Part shown: positions 46,738 through 59,900 of the stretch, one piece after another
How positions within the stretch are numbered: the stretch's first letter is position 1
Layout of the letters: each line of letters begins with the position of its first letter
Origin: Spirodela intermedia
Taxonomy: Eukaryota > Streptophyta > Magnoliopsida > Alismatales > Araceae
Assembly: GCA_902729315.2 (NCBI GenBank)
Contig: LR746277.1
Coordinates: 1,307,001-1,371,000, forward strand
Reading direction: 5' to 3'
Length of the DNA stretch: 64,000 bases
Position numbers and translations under genes: made by a program
The notes under the pieces: model-generated
What the model saw: the letters and a program-made list of their open reading frames with translations, nothing else
Told to the model about the DNA's origin: nothing
Databases searched by the model: none

Positions 46738-49300
46738 GCGAGGCCTTCTACAGCTGGAGGGGTGGAGCTTTTAAAGAGTTCGAGTTAGGGCTTTCAGGGG
46801 CGTGAACGGCACTGACTTGCAACCTACAGGATTCCGTCACCTGCACATGAACTTACCGGTGTTTGTAATAGCGACCAGGCACGATCTCCGAGAGGACAGG
46901 GGGATCTACGGTCACCTTTAAGTCCCCTTCCGACCTCATGGTCCATTATCTTCCTGGGCTTTTTAATAGGACGAAGTGCAAGCCCATAAGCTGTTTCTTC
47001 AGTTCTATCTCTCCTTGTTGAACTGAAGCAGACCTACCGTTTCTTCTTTGCATTATCACCAGAAATATTCCATAAATGGTTATAACTACAGTTTTCCAAA
47101 AAAATAAAATTAAAATTAAATTCCCAAATTTATGGAAAAATAATATGTACTAAATGTGTACTATTAATGGTAAATTATAATCCCCACTTTGTATTGATGG
47201 TACATTTTATAGGATTTTTAGAAACTTTTGAGCCTCTTATCTTGTTTCCTAATGGCTCTTACTATTCATCTAAGTGGGCCACTAAAAGAACTGAGGAGGA
47301 GATATATTATTTATTTATTTATATGCCTTAAATGTTATTGGGTTCTTGTCAACGGTGGTTATATAGTGAATATATATAGTCAACTCCTTTCACAACCCCA
47401 AAAAAAAAAAAATCCATGTCCTTGCAATCGGCTGGCAACTATTATGAACCTCCACTCTATTAATCATCTCTCATAAAAATCAATAAAAATAATTGTTAAA
47501 TGTGAAGCCATCAACCCAACACTCAAATGGATTGAGAGTTTATGATTAGGACTATAGAGTTGATTGAATACATTTTATGTATATGGAGTTGATTTAGTTT
47601 TTTTTAAAGTTGAAAAAATAAGAAAAATAGTTGAATATATCATTCCAATGACAACTTTGTAACTAGTAGCACGTGTCTTTTTTTGGTTGCAGAGCAATTT
47701 GCCTTATTTGTGCTCTTATGTGCTTTCTTGTGATTTTTTTTCTTTAAATTTGGAAAAGGATTTACCTATAAGAATTTTGTCCATATATCCATGTAAACAT
47801 TTCCAAGAGTTAATAAAATGTTATCTTATGTGGTATATTTTGTGATGTTGTAAAATGACCTATTTGTGGTTTTTTTTCTACTTTTTGCTATCATGGAAGT
47901 AAAGATTGCCTCAACAATATTGACACTTGGCTGCTCCTTGGGGTACTTAATTCTTACTCATATTGGAAAATTAGTCCTTGATATGGTTCTAACTATAAGG
48001 AAGTGGTTTACATCAAAATCTTAGGTTAGTAAAGAAAAGGGTAAATATTCTTATATAATGACATGACATTGCTAGTTGCCAATTAATTGTGCTATAAAAA
48101 GGGCTTATATATTTATGGATTGAATCTTATCTATTAGGGATCTAAAGAATATTTACTGAATTAAAAAATAAAGACACTATATATATTTAAACCATTTCTT
48201 TGAAAATTTATTCAAGAAAATTAAACTATATATATTTTTTCTTATTCCTAAAAGCCAAAATATTATCCTCAGTTGAGACCTATAATTTTCATGCTATGTA
48301 TATATATATATATATATATATGATTGTTTATTTTACATAGTCACCATAATAAATAAAACTAATTATATGCTATATAAAAAAATTGAGTCGCATCAATATT
48401 AAAGGTATTACTTGAAGACTTTGAGAGCCATTTTTTTTTGACAATGACAATAATCATGGAAAAATAATTAAGTGAACTCACAGTAGTAGAATTATATATC
48501 GAGGATCTTGATTGTTGTCTACTGAGGAAGGTTCTTAATTTTATGGGGGGCATAAATCTGTTCAAATGTATAATAGTCTATACTTATGATCAAACTTAAA
48601 TAAAATGAATTTTTAGAGGAATTGGTGTCACAAACACATGCATCAAAGTAATTTGAAAACTTATTGAAAGATCAGCACAATACAATGTATCACTCATCTA
48701 GATTTGAAGGGTTTGATTTTTTATAGATTTTACAACATTTGAGGGTGTTTTTAGATTTTAATTTTCAGTTAAAAGATATGATATAGTGGTTGGTGCTAAT
48801 TTCCTAAAGTTCTGTTTTTAGAAGAGATGTATAAATTTTATCAATTTTGTTACATTGAGATATGAATTTAGAAGACATGAGTGAGTTTCCTGCACTTTTG
48901 GTTCACTTAGAGCTATGAATTTGGAAAAGACGAGTGGATTCTCTTTTGATTTCCACCCCCTAGAGTAATGGATCTAAAAGTTAATTCATACATGTAACCG
49001 TGAATTGGCTAGTGTTGTTAAATATAGTAAAAAAACAGTTGAAACCAATAATTTAGTGTATTTTGTACCAAGAATAATTTAGTGGTACCCATGAAAAGCT
49101 ACGTTATATGTTATATGTTATATTTGGAAAGTATAGTAGATATAACGATATAACCACTATAAAAATGATATGTGAAATATTCATTTTGCCATCTAGATCT
49201 TATCGACTTAGAATGGATGAGAAATCAACAATGGTAGAAAAGAATTAGAACATTACTAATTTCGTAAGCTCTTGGTTATATGGTGCCATATAGAATCCAA

Positions 49301-49332
<32 letters not shown>
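49301..49332. repeat. (ATT)n microsatellite
   Basis: About ten ATT units in the spacer upstream of PDIL2-3. Confidence 0.9.
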
Positions 49333-49333
<1 letters not shown>

Positions 49334-50039
49334 TAGTGTAATGATATTTCTTTAATATTACCTTATTATTTTAAATAATTGGTAGATTGGAAAAGCAAGT
49401 ATTGCCCAGCACTTTGACCTCATGTTGTGCTAATTAAGTCAAAGAACTTACTTGTGCAGCCCTCAACAAAAGGGTCCATAGAAACCTTGTTCATGCATTT
49501 AAATAAATGGGTAAGGCCCGACACTTTATCATATTGCACTCAAATCTTCATAGATTTACCATTAACTTGGAAACTAGGCTCTTCAAAAGCATTCGCATGC
49601 CCTTACAGTAAGATAGTCAAGACTTCACACAGCCCATATAAGCCTAGAAGCTACCAAATATGGCCCAGTTTTAGTAAATGGGCCTAAAAAATGAGGCACG
49701 ATGGCATAAGGTAAAGCCCTTCCTACACTTCATAAGGGGCACAGTTGGTATTTCCTTGCCCTAAGGGGGCGGGGGGGGGGGGGGGGGCATTTACTTAATG
49801 TAAGAGTTTGGGCCTTTTTTGGGCCCGTTTATCAATGATCCTTTGCCCAGCCCAAGCTGATAACATTTTGGGATAGTGACATACTTTTATTTTAATTTTA
49901 AATAACTCATTTATTTTCTTGAGAAAAGAAAATTCCTATTTTTCTTTACATTTCATGAGGGGAGGGAGTTGGGGGGGGGATACCCACCCCTCTTATCGCT
50001 CTTGTATCGGTTCGATCCGGCAAGTTCGACGCAGATCCC

Positions 50040-50051
50040 ATTGTCCACGTG
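50040..50051 (+). promoter_or_regulatory. ER-stress-type element (ERSE-II/pUPRE-like with G-box) of PDIL2-3
   Basis: ATTGTCCACGTG lies about 190 bp upstream of the ATG. It resembles the plant unfolded-protein-response elements ATTGG-N-CCACG (ERSE-II) and ATTGGTCCACGTCATC (pUPRE), lacking one G. It also contains a perfect CACGTG G-box. bZIP28/bZIP60 bind such sites upstream of ER chaperone genes. The match is imperfect, so the role is inferred. Confidence 0.45.
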
Positions 50052-50236
50052 GAGGATTCCGATTTGTAGAGACACGCGTCCGCTTCTCCTCTCTCCTCTC
50101 TCTGTAAACCGTCGTCAAGACTACCACCGGGAGCGTGCTGTTAGTCTCACCGGCGCCGGCGCTACCGGGGAGGAGAAGAGGAAGAGGAAGAGGAAGAAGA
50201 AGAAGAAGAAGGAGAAGAGGAAGGGGAAGAGAAAGA

Positions 50237-52375
50237 ATGCAGCGACGGAAGCCGGCCGCTCTCCTAGCACTGATCGCCGCCCTCGCCATGGCAGGGGCTG
50301 CGGCGGCGCTGTACTCCCCCTCATCCCCCGTCCTACAGCTCACTCCTTCCAACTTCAAATCGAAGGTGCTGCCTTCTGTTCTCCTTCCTCCTTTCCGAGT
50401 TCGACCTCCGACGGTCTGGGATGTGGTCTGCGGCGGTTTTTACCTCTTAATCCGTCGGTAATCGCGGGATTGTGTCGCGGACGGTTTCTCTGGTTGTAGG
50501 TCCTGAACTCGAACGGGGTGGTGCTGGTGGAATTCTTCGCGCCGTGGTGCGGTCACTGCCAGGCGCTGACGCCCACGTGGGAGCGGGCCGCCACGGTCCT
50601 CAAAGGTGTCGCCACGGTGGCCGCCCTGGACGCTGACGAGCACAAGGCTCTGGCGCAGGTTTGGTTCTCGATTTTCTTACTCGTGTACCTGAGATTGGTA
50701 GATTTCTTGATTTATCATCAGAGATTTTTTGTTAGGCTGTGTTAAATAGCGATCTCATTTGAAATGCTTCTTAGTGGGTGATGGTGGTCGTTAAAGCAAT
50801 ATTCGTATCTCCCTATTTTGTTGTGGGGTGCTAATTTATTTTGGCAATGCGCGGTTCAAAAGTTTTTTTTGTTTTAGGCTAATGATTCATGGTCCAATTC
50901 AAAAGTTGATTGCCTGGGTTGATGATTAGATCTAAGACCAAATATTTTCGGAACCAAGATTGTCGTGTAATTTTCGAAGTAATTTGGTTTTAATGTCTAA
51001 CTTTTATTGTAATAATAGTGCGTCCCTAATTGCTATCTTATCATCTGTCTTTTCATACGTTGAGAATCACGATAAGTTCATTATGATTTCCCGTTTTTTA
51101 AGATCTCTCCCTTAAAATGGGTGTGTAACACATTATGTTGATTCAATTTATACTTTATGTTAGTCCCAGCTTCTAATTAGAGAATACTACAATTGAGGAC
51201 TGTCCCACATTCGATTACAATGATGATTTTGTTTTTTTTTTTTTTTCAGGAATATGGAATTCAAGGATTTCCCACAATCAAAGTGTTCTCACCTGGGAAA
51301 CCTCCGGTAGATTATCAAGGTGCAAGGGATGTGAAACCGATTGCTGAATTTGCTCTGAAACAGGTTTGTGGAGGCTGATCATTTGAATTAAGATGTACTT
51401 TTTCAGGCTTAGGGAATACTTCTTTTCTGATACGCTATGCTATTATCATTGAGGTAAAGGGGAAGTGGCTGATTACTTTGTGATCCGTGCATCCATAGGA
51501 TTTTATCTTTACCGTGTCTTTTTATACCTTTTCCTGGCCCTGGAATTACTTAATCCAAAGGATTTCCATTTTTTTATCGCTGTACACTCATCATGTTTTG
51601 ACGAACCCTACTTTTCTATGCGCTATGAGTCGTTGTTTATGAGATTTTGTTTCTGTAGAACATGCCACTTATAGTTTTCACGTTTTTCTTCCAAGTCGGA
51701 TCAGGGTAACATTACACTCATCTGTATTGGCCGATGTGGATGATCTCTTTTTTAGAATCCTTGTTGCCACTTGTATAATTTCTCCCTCCAACTTATTCAA
51801 TGTCTGCCAAGTGGCACTACGAGAAAACTCATAGGTGTTATCATTTCATTTTCTGTCAATCTTTGTGCGTCACCAACTTTCTCCTAGCCAAAGGAAGCTT
51901 GTGGATATCATGGTAGGCCCGCATACCAAAGGCCTGCTGGTTCTGGGTTAGCTAGATCCTGGGTTCAGTTCCTATGTTATCCATGATACATTGAGTTTTT
52001 TGTGTGAGCTATTCATGAGTACCTCTGAGGGTTTTTTGGAAAATTTAGGTTCCCTTATGATGCAAATATTTTTTGCGAGTGCCATTCCCTATTTTTGGTC
52101 TCTTGCACATTTTGGACTTCTCCTGATTTCCCCTTAATAATTCTATTTCTTGATGCAAATTAATATCTATTTCCACTTCTGTAAATCATGAGATGTGTAT
52201 AAAATTTTTTTATATCTTTATCTGTCAGCATCCTGATTTTAACACAACTGCCTTCCAATGCCATCCCTAATCTTCCTAGATATTGAGTAGCTATGGGACC
52301 ATTCCGTTATTTTTATGATGCTAGCTTGTCACAAATGGTCACAATAATGTATATATCTATCTATCTATCTATCTA

Positions 52376-52416
<41 letters not shown>

Positions 52417-55199
52417 TCCACAGGTGTGATTATAGCCAAGCCTTCATCAGTGAGTTGGGGGATTTTGTGATCTCGCAGGGCACTTCCTCCTTTTTCGCAT
52501 TTCATGAATATATAGGAGCACCCACCTTCAGGAAACATATGCTTTAGCCAGTTATATCCGACTAGTTTTTAAATAGAGATATCCCCTCACCTTTTCCTTC
52601 CATGAGAACGAAGCAAAAATGTGCGTCCTAATTGATACATTTGTGAATTATTGCTCTTTCATTTCTATGCTAATTATGATCCTGTATTTCTAGTTTCATA
52701 TTGTATTTTTGTGAACTTAAGAAAGAAAAGTAAATTCTGGAGTTTTTATTTAGGTTAAGGCACTTCTGAAGGATCGGCTAGATGGAAAACAAACTGGAGG
52801 TTCCAGTGAAAAGTCGGAAACAACTGCATCCATAGAGTTGAATTCTCAGAACTTTGATGATCTTGTTCTGAAAAGTAAAGACCTTTGGATTGTAGAGTTC
52901 TTTGCACCTTGGTAAGGATCCTTGTTGCAGCCATCCTTATGTGAGGTATTGTTATTGGTTGTCAATGCCAGTGCTAATTGGATGTGCGGATTCCGATTGT
53001 AACCATCACTATTTTGTCACTGTATAACAAAGTTGATTTCGTTAAGTAACGTAAAGAAATTATTATATCTGCTACGCTCATTGAAACAGAATATCAATAT
53101 TTAATGCTTTCAGGTGTGGACACTGTAAGAAGCTGGCGCCTGAATGGAAGAAGGCTTCAAGAAACCTTAAGGGAAAGGTGAAGCTGGGTCATGTAGATTG
53201 TGATGCTGACAAAGTGAGTCTCATTTTCCTCAAACTAAATCTTCTATGTAGTCAGAATATGTTTCTGTTAAAAGGGGTATTTTGTTTCTATCTGTACTGT
53301 TACTCGTCTTGCTCAGAGGCTATGGCATCATGATCAATTTTCTTTTGTTTTTTATAAGATATTATTATCGAGATGTTTTGCTCCGATGAGCTCATGGTAT
53401 TGGCCAAAATGAGAGCAATCTCTTAAGTAAATAAATTTTCGAGAGGGAAGCATAGATGGGTAAATTAGAATCCTTTTCATGATTTTGGATTCTTACAGTC
53501 CTGCCTGCACGAACCTCATTTTTTGTTGTTGTGAAAAACTTTATCTGATTTACAAAAATGTAAGAGAATAAAAACCACATTATCTCTTTCCAACAATCCA
53601 TTTTTCTCATTTCCAACTTACCTTTTAGTGTTGACATAATTTTAATTCGGAGGGGGAAGTTGCCGAAGCAAATGGCTTGTTCGCCTTTGTATACTTAACC
53701 CCTTCCATTTACTATGTGCATTGTTCTCATAAGATGATTGTATGCGGTGCTGCTAATATTCCCTCCTATAGTTGCTGTTGCTATGCTGACAGTCGCAATT
53801 CCTCTTTTGAATTTGCCTGTGTATTTGGTTCACCTAATCCTAGAAAGAATTGGTGTAATGTCGTTTTACTTTTCTCTGATCATCCAATTGGGTAGTATTG
53901 ACTATAAACATGGAATGCCATTTTCAAAAGCCCAACAGAGCAACGTGATGTTACTACTTGTGACTACTGGCTTCTGAACTGCAATTCTCGCAGTCCTTGA
54001 TGGGCAGGTTCAATGTCCAAGGATTCCCCACCATTCTGGTTTTCGGTCATGACAAGGATAGCCCTCAGCCCTACGAGGGTGCCAGAACTGCTTCTGCCAT
54101 CGAGTCGTTTGCACTGGAGCAATTAGAAACCAATGTCGCGCCACCCGAGGTGTTGGAGCTCTCAGGGCCGGTACTCGTCTTCCGCCATCTATGCATGCTC
54201 CTCCTCTCATCTTTGGTTCATCCATTTCATTTCTCGCTGAGCAATTTCCGCTCTTCGTAGGATGTCATGGAGACCAAGTGTGCTCCGGCGGCGATCTGCT
54301 TCGTGGGCTTCCTCCCAGACATTTTGGATTCGAAGGCGGAGGGAAGGAACACGTACCTCAGCATTCTGTTGTCGGTTGCCGAGAAGTTCAAGAGAAGCCC
54401 CTACAGGCAAGTTCCTGCTTCGCAATGTTTTCTGAGCTTCAGCTGCCATCTCTGCTTACAGAGAGGAATAGATGATCTTGATAACACACTCGCTTCAAAA
54501 GGACGGCAGGGAGTTGACTCTTTGCGTCAAAAGTAAACGGTAGTCCCCCTTTTTCGAAGGGGTAGACCAGACCAGTGGTTGAGATTGTGGTTATTGGAAT
54601 TCCTTCCGTCCATCCACGGCGAGAGAAAAACATGGGAAGAAGATAGTCTGTGGTGTCTGAACTGACTTGGAGAGGGCTCATGACAGACAGAATCTCGTGC
54701 ATTCTGGTAGGCGTGAGACTTGAATGGAAAATGGATTGATGCGAGCTTCGAAATCTGTCTCCACAGGAGTGATTATGCGGCTGGGTGATAAATTCTAATC
54801 TCTGCATTCGTTTTCTGCTCCCCTAAAATTATTTGGCTGTTCTTGCTTTTTGTTACTTGATTCGAGCACTGAAAATCAAGTTTTTTTATTTTATTTAATC
54901 TCATTCGATGCTTTTGTTACTCGGCTGCATAACTGAATTTGGCAGCGATTTCTGACCCAAGTATAATCCATACTACTCATCCTCGTTCTGGATTATTGGC
55001 AAATCCATGTCTTCTTGCCCAATTGAGAAGATGCCGTTTTGCAGCTACATCTGGGCCGCCGCAGGCAAGCAACCCGATCTAGAGAAGCAGCTTGGCGTCG
55101 GTGGTTATGGCTACCCTGCCCTGGTGGCTCTCAATGTCAAGAAAGGCGCCTACGCTCCCCTCCGAAGCGCCTTCGAACTCGACCAAATCATGTGAGTTC

Positions 55200-55239
<40 letters not shown>

Positions 55240-55452
55240 TCTCATATATTGCCGATGTGGGTTCTGTTTCTCAGTGAGTTTGTGAAGGAGGCTGGGCGTG
55301 GGGGGAAGGGGAACCTGGTGCTCCATGGCACACCCGCTGTCACTTCAACGCAACCTTGGGACGGCAAGGACGGGGAGGTAATTGAAGAGGACGAGTTCTC
55401 TCTGGAGGAGCTCATGGGAGAGGACGACGACAAGCCAAAGGATGAGTTGTGA
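50237..55452 (+). CDS. PDIL2-3: Protein disulfide isomerase-like 2-3 (P5 type), ER lumen
   Basis: Nine exons: 50237-50365, 50500-50658, 51250-51363, 52754-52911, 53114-53213, 53994-54170, 54261-54406, 55045-55191, 55275-55452, giving 435 aa (Arabidopsis PDIL2-3 about 440). The enzyme forms and rearranges disulfide bonds in proteins folding in the ER. An N-terminal signal peptide (about 1-24) leads to two thioredoxin domains, each with an APWCGHC active site (Cys60/Cys63 and Cys188/Cys191). A b-type domain follows (DVMETK to the exon 9 start), then an acidic tail with [12 protein letters not shown] and the ER-retention signal KDEL. FPTIKVF and FPTILVF hold the conserved cis-prolines. Intron 7 has a GC donor (ACAG/GCAAGT) with a normal AG acceptor; this join is needed to keep frame. 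The sequence after the stop is a tandem repeat. Confidence 0.96.
52350..52414. repeat. Compound (CTAT)n(AT)n microsatellite in PDIL2-3 intron 3
   Basis: About six CTAT units are followed by a run of AT dinucleotides, all inside the long third intron. Confidence 0.9.
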
Positions 55453-55860
55453 GCACCCATAACCAGGTGAGAGGGATGGCACGGTTACCCTGCCGCCCTC
55501 TCCGGCTGCCGCCCGCTGCCACTGCCATGTCTCCTCCCATCTTGAGGACCCTTGTCTGACTTCACTGAACAATTTTCACCCGCCAAGAGTAATCTCCATT
55601 AACTTAAGTCTGAATTATGAGCAGCCGTGGCCAGGTGAAGAGCAGCATATGGATTGCTCGGCAGCAGCCCCCTCCGGCCACCGCCGCTGCCATGCCGACC
55701 CTTGTGTGACTCCACTGAACAATCTTAACCCCCCCAAGGGTGACGTCCATTATTAGCTGAAGGATGAATTGTGAGCAGCCATGGCGGCGGGATGTGAGCC
55801 TTCTGATTGCCTGGCGGCAGCCTCCTCCGGCGGCCGCCGCCGCTGCCGCTGAGGAGGAGA
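55438..55860 (+). repeat. Tandem repeat starting at the KDEL-stop codons of PDIL2-3
   Basis: The sequence around the stop recurs at 55606 and 55760 (spacings 168 and 154 bp). Each unit starts with AAG, three codons and TGA: K-D-E-L-stop, K-S-E-L-stop and K-D-E-L-stop. Each continues with GAGCA(C/G)CC, a CCTCTCCGGC/CCCTCCGGCC-like block and, in the first two, CTGAACAAT. The third unit is partial. Copies differ by substitutions and indels. The array forms the 3' UTR of PDIL2-3. Confidence 0.85.
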
Positions 55861-56497
55861 CAGCACAGTGAAAGAAGGGAAGAACAAAAATGAAGTGGGC
55901 AGACATCAGACAGCAAGGACACTCTCAAATAAATAAATACTGGGGCGAGTTCATAATCAAAATTGGTACACGGGTAAATTCTTCGGACTTCACACGGATG
56001 ACTAAACACTGGCGGCACCGCCTCATTCGCCCACTAGTTTTGTGCTTTCTACTCTCATCATCGGTTGCCGAAATCCGGGTTCACCGCAGCTGGACGAGGC
56101 TGCTGTTCTCCAGCCGGCGGTGGACCCCTCCAAGCGTTGACTGATTGAGCTCCTGTGGCTGGGAAAGAAAATAGGACAAGGTGGCAGAGGGAGGCCCCTT
56201 CATCCCCGGATTACAGTCAACCCTCTCTTTTGGGATGAGATCAGCTTTTCAGCTGTGCGAGGGAGCGGGGTAATTGATACACTATAAACATCATAAATCA
56301 CATCATGAGTTGACCACCAAGAACGCTGCCACTGAGCGCAGGCGAAGGCTTCAAGATTCAGCAGGTGCAGAGAGGAGGAAGACGACATGGCATGGGTTTA
56401 GATAGAGCGAAGATTACATACAATGAAGACTCCAAACCCAGCAGGGCAGAAGAAAGGTCAACGGTCAACTCACCCATGGAGTCGGGCAAAATCCTAC
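55861..56497. other. Convergent intergenic spacer between PDIL2-3 and the WD40 gene
   Basis: About 0.6 kb holding the 3' ends of the two converging genes. I see no coding region and no clear terminator signal beyond general AT-rich stretches. Confidence 0.45.
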
Positions 56498-56869
56498 TTA
56501 TTTAGCCTGCGCTAGTCTGTAGTTCAGGATCAAGTCGTCAGGCTTCTTCCATATATAAGCTCTCACTGTCGCTAGGCTCATTTCAGGTGATAGAACCTGG
56601 CAAGAGAGAATTTCTATTCATTGGCCAAAAAATTATGACAGATTAAATCCTTCAATATTATTAAGCCAACCATATCTCAAAATGACAGCTATATAGCAAA
56701 GAATATGTCAGATCCCAAAAATGGAGAAGGCCAGTCAACCCAAGGACCAGAAAGGAAAGAGAAGGTAAACATTGGGTCAGAGATGATCAGAAGATAAGCA
56801 GGATGGGGGAAGGCACTTTGACAGCAGACTCGAGTGATGTTACAAACGTAAACAGAAGAAGAAAAAAAA

Positions 56870-56906
<37 letters not shown>

Positions 56907-59900
56907 CATCACTTGAGTCTTCATGATTAGAGGTTAGGAAAACTCTCAAGGAGAAGCTTCACTCTATTCATAAGCCAGGCTCATGATTAATGCTTTCTAT
57001 GCGAACATGATGCCTCAATACTAAACAAATGCCATCAATGCCTCCTATTTCAGTTCAATAAAAAGACTAATGTCATCTTCAACGGCTTTTAAAACCCAAG
57101 AGACGTTCTAGGAAAATGTTATCTATGAAGCCCCCGAAAAACAGGAGATGCACCATAAATAGAAAATTGTATGCGTGTATATGAACTCATGAGCAGGAAA
57201 AAGAAAGCCCAAAGGATCTCTATCGATGGCTTGCCTGGACAATTTTAGAAAGCCCAAAGGAAAAAGAAAGCCCAAAGTAGGATAATTTAGAAAAACTTGG
57301 ATATATCTTGCCTGATTATTACAAAGGATCTCTATCGATGGCTTTAGCTTCTGCCATGGCTTCGATCCTGATCGTAGTACAGTGTCCCCACCTGGAGGAA
57401 ACTGTGATTGCACTGAAGGTAATGCCGAAGTAAATGCTCCATCTCCATTCCCCCCTTCTTGTGGTTTATCAAGAACCATCTTCTCGACAACATAATTAAT
57501 GACCTTCAAAATCAAAGGAACAGAACTTTTACATAAATCATGAAAAGGAATAATAATAATAATAATAATAAGACAGTGGAGAGACGTGTATATGACTTAA
57601 GTGCCAATGATGTATGGTAGGCGGTGCTTTCAAACAACATCGATTTATGCCAGAAGCCTAAGATGGCTACTAGGCAATATTAAAAATAATATCGAGAATT
57701 ATTGCATGAATTACATGCTCTGTCAGTTCATGGCAAAGGTCAAATGCATGAGCTCAAGCAACATGAGCCCACGAAGATTGTAATGGAATAGTAGAACCTC
57801 TGAATGAAAGAGAAATCCAGATTAATTTCTTACTTTATGTATTCGCAAAATCCGCGGTGCACTTAGTTTCCCCTGGGTGAGCAGTTGAACATTTGAACCT
57901 TCACATGAATGTAAGAAAAAGCTACATCTGCATAAGAACAGGATGAGACATTCAATCTCAGTCAAAGTGCGAATTCTGACTTGAAAACCAGGCCTTTACA
58001 AACAGAAAAAAGGCTCCCGTTTGAAATAACGTGTTCGAAGTGCCTAACATAGTAAATCAAATACATTGAGCACTTTTAAAGTCAACAAGCTTCACAGTAA
58101 TGCACTGCACAAATTCGAACACAAATACACTCAAAGACTTACATAGAACATGTAGCTGAGACATTTTAACAGTTCCTATCATGAAGAAAGCAAATGAAGC
58201 GCTTAATAACAATAAATAAATCTTATGTCCAAATAGACTGAAAAAAAATGTCGTCTTAAACAGCTGCATTAGGATGAAAACAATACCGGAGAAAATATAT
58301 TATCCAAAACTTGAGATTTACGGTTAAATATAATTCTATAGTGTAACAGGTTCATTGCATGTAAAATCAACGTTCAATTCTTATCACCTCATGGTATGCT
58401 TTCCATTTTTTACCTCAAGAAGAATTTCAATAAAAGTTCTTCCATTCCTCTCACTTAGATTATTGCTCTGGAGATGAACATTAAATGATAAGCAGAAACG
58501 ATGAAGACAAAGACGCCCTATGGTAAAGAAGTAACATGAAGAATAGATGATGTTCACGTAAAACAAACAAAAAAATCGAGGAAAATGTATACCCGTACTA
58601 CGTGTTCAAGAAATTGTAACGTAGAAAGGGAATGATGCAAAACCAGAGAGTTCAAAAGCTGACAATTACTTTGTATTTTCTAGTGGGGGAATTCGACGAT
58701 TCAATATACAATCAAGACACCACCACGGGAGATCCTTCTCATCTTCTGTGCCATCGAGTTCAGTAAGTTTCTTTCTCCAAGGGCCTCCTTGAGAGCCCTC
58801 TGTGATAATTGAAGGTGGAGAAACTCTAGAAAACTCAAATGCTGGAAGAACCACGTTTTGATTCTCAACACCACCATCAACCTCTCTTGCATGAGAATGG
58901 TTCTTCATCGTAACATCTTTTCCTGATGACATGTCACCGTTGGCAGAGGCTTGTGATCCAGATCTTTGTTTTCTTTTTGTCAACCAATGTGACAACAGAC
59001 CACGGAGAGTCTCTTGTGCAAGATTGATCTGCAGACCAAAATGTGAAGAGATGTTTTTGAAAAATGAAATAATTATTTCTGATGAGATTTCAACAACATT
59101 GAGATAGGAGATTTATTTCAACAAAAATATTTTCTGTATTCCTTAATGGCAAAGCAAAAATGGATATCTCAGGAATTACGTGGGCTTGAGAACAGACGTC
59201 TTCTAATTTGATTAAAAAGGGCAGGAAATTAATATTGGAATTCGACGAGAAATGAACGAAAATCATGCTCATGTATTGCGATGCAAGGTGGGAAATTTCC
59301 GAACAATTTCCATCTCCTTATGTCTTTATGGAAAATAAGAGTAAAAAATTGAACCAAATAAATTTTTTTTATTTATTAGGGAGATAGATCATTCATACCA
59401 GCTAAAGGAGGATGAGGTAGTTTAGATAGATCATTCATAAAGATAGCTGAGTGAAAAAGAAAAGGATAACTCATTCAGGCTGAAATGTTAGACGGTAATG
59501 GATGGAAGGTTTTTCCTTCAAATCGTTCTACTCTGGTTCTAAGCTCCAGAATTCCAAGCAGTAGCATCCAGAATTCACGCTGGGTAATTGAAAAACCAAA
59601 ATTTAGGGAGGGTATGGCTTTAGAGAGAGGTTCCACCTATAAATTTCAGCAGTTCTATAATTTTTCTCAGGAAAAGAAGAAATATATCCCCTAGATCTGG
59701 ACAACAACAAAAGGGGGAAGGGGGGGGGGCTACAATTTACAAAGAACCTCACAGACAATTAAAGAAATGCCTCGACAAACATTTAAAGATGAGGTTCCCT
59801 TTTATTCAGATGGGTTCAGTGTTGATTCTTTGTGAGAGGATATGATGACAGTAAATTTAGAATATGGTGGCAGAGGCAGGTGTGGAAAACCATAAAAATG

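Larger units (their letters stand above)
46738..50236. other. Divergent intergenic region between fibrillarin and PDIL2-3
   Basis: About 3.5 kb. The left 250 bp are fibrillarin promoter. From about 47040 to 49900 the DNA is AT-rich with no recognised gene. It holds an AT repeat at 48298-48321, an (ATT)n repeat at 49301-49332 and a poly-G run near 49770-49787. The last 300 bp are PDIL2-3 promoter and 5' UTR, ending in an A/G-rich tract just before the ATG. Confidence 0.5.

Noticed and set aside
51890-51990. GGTTCAGTTCC-containing stretch that might be a tRNA T-arm
   Set aside because: No acceptor stem or anticodon arm could be folded around it.
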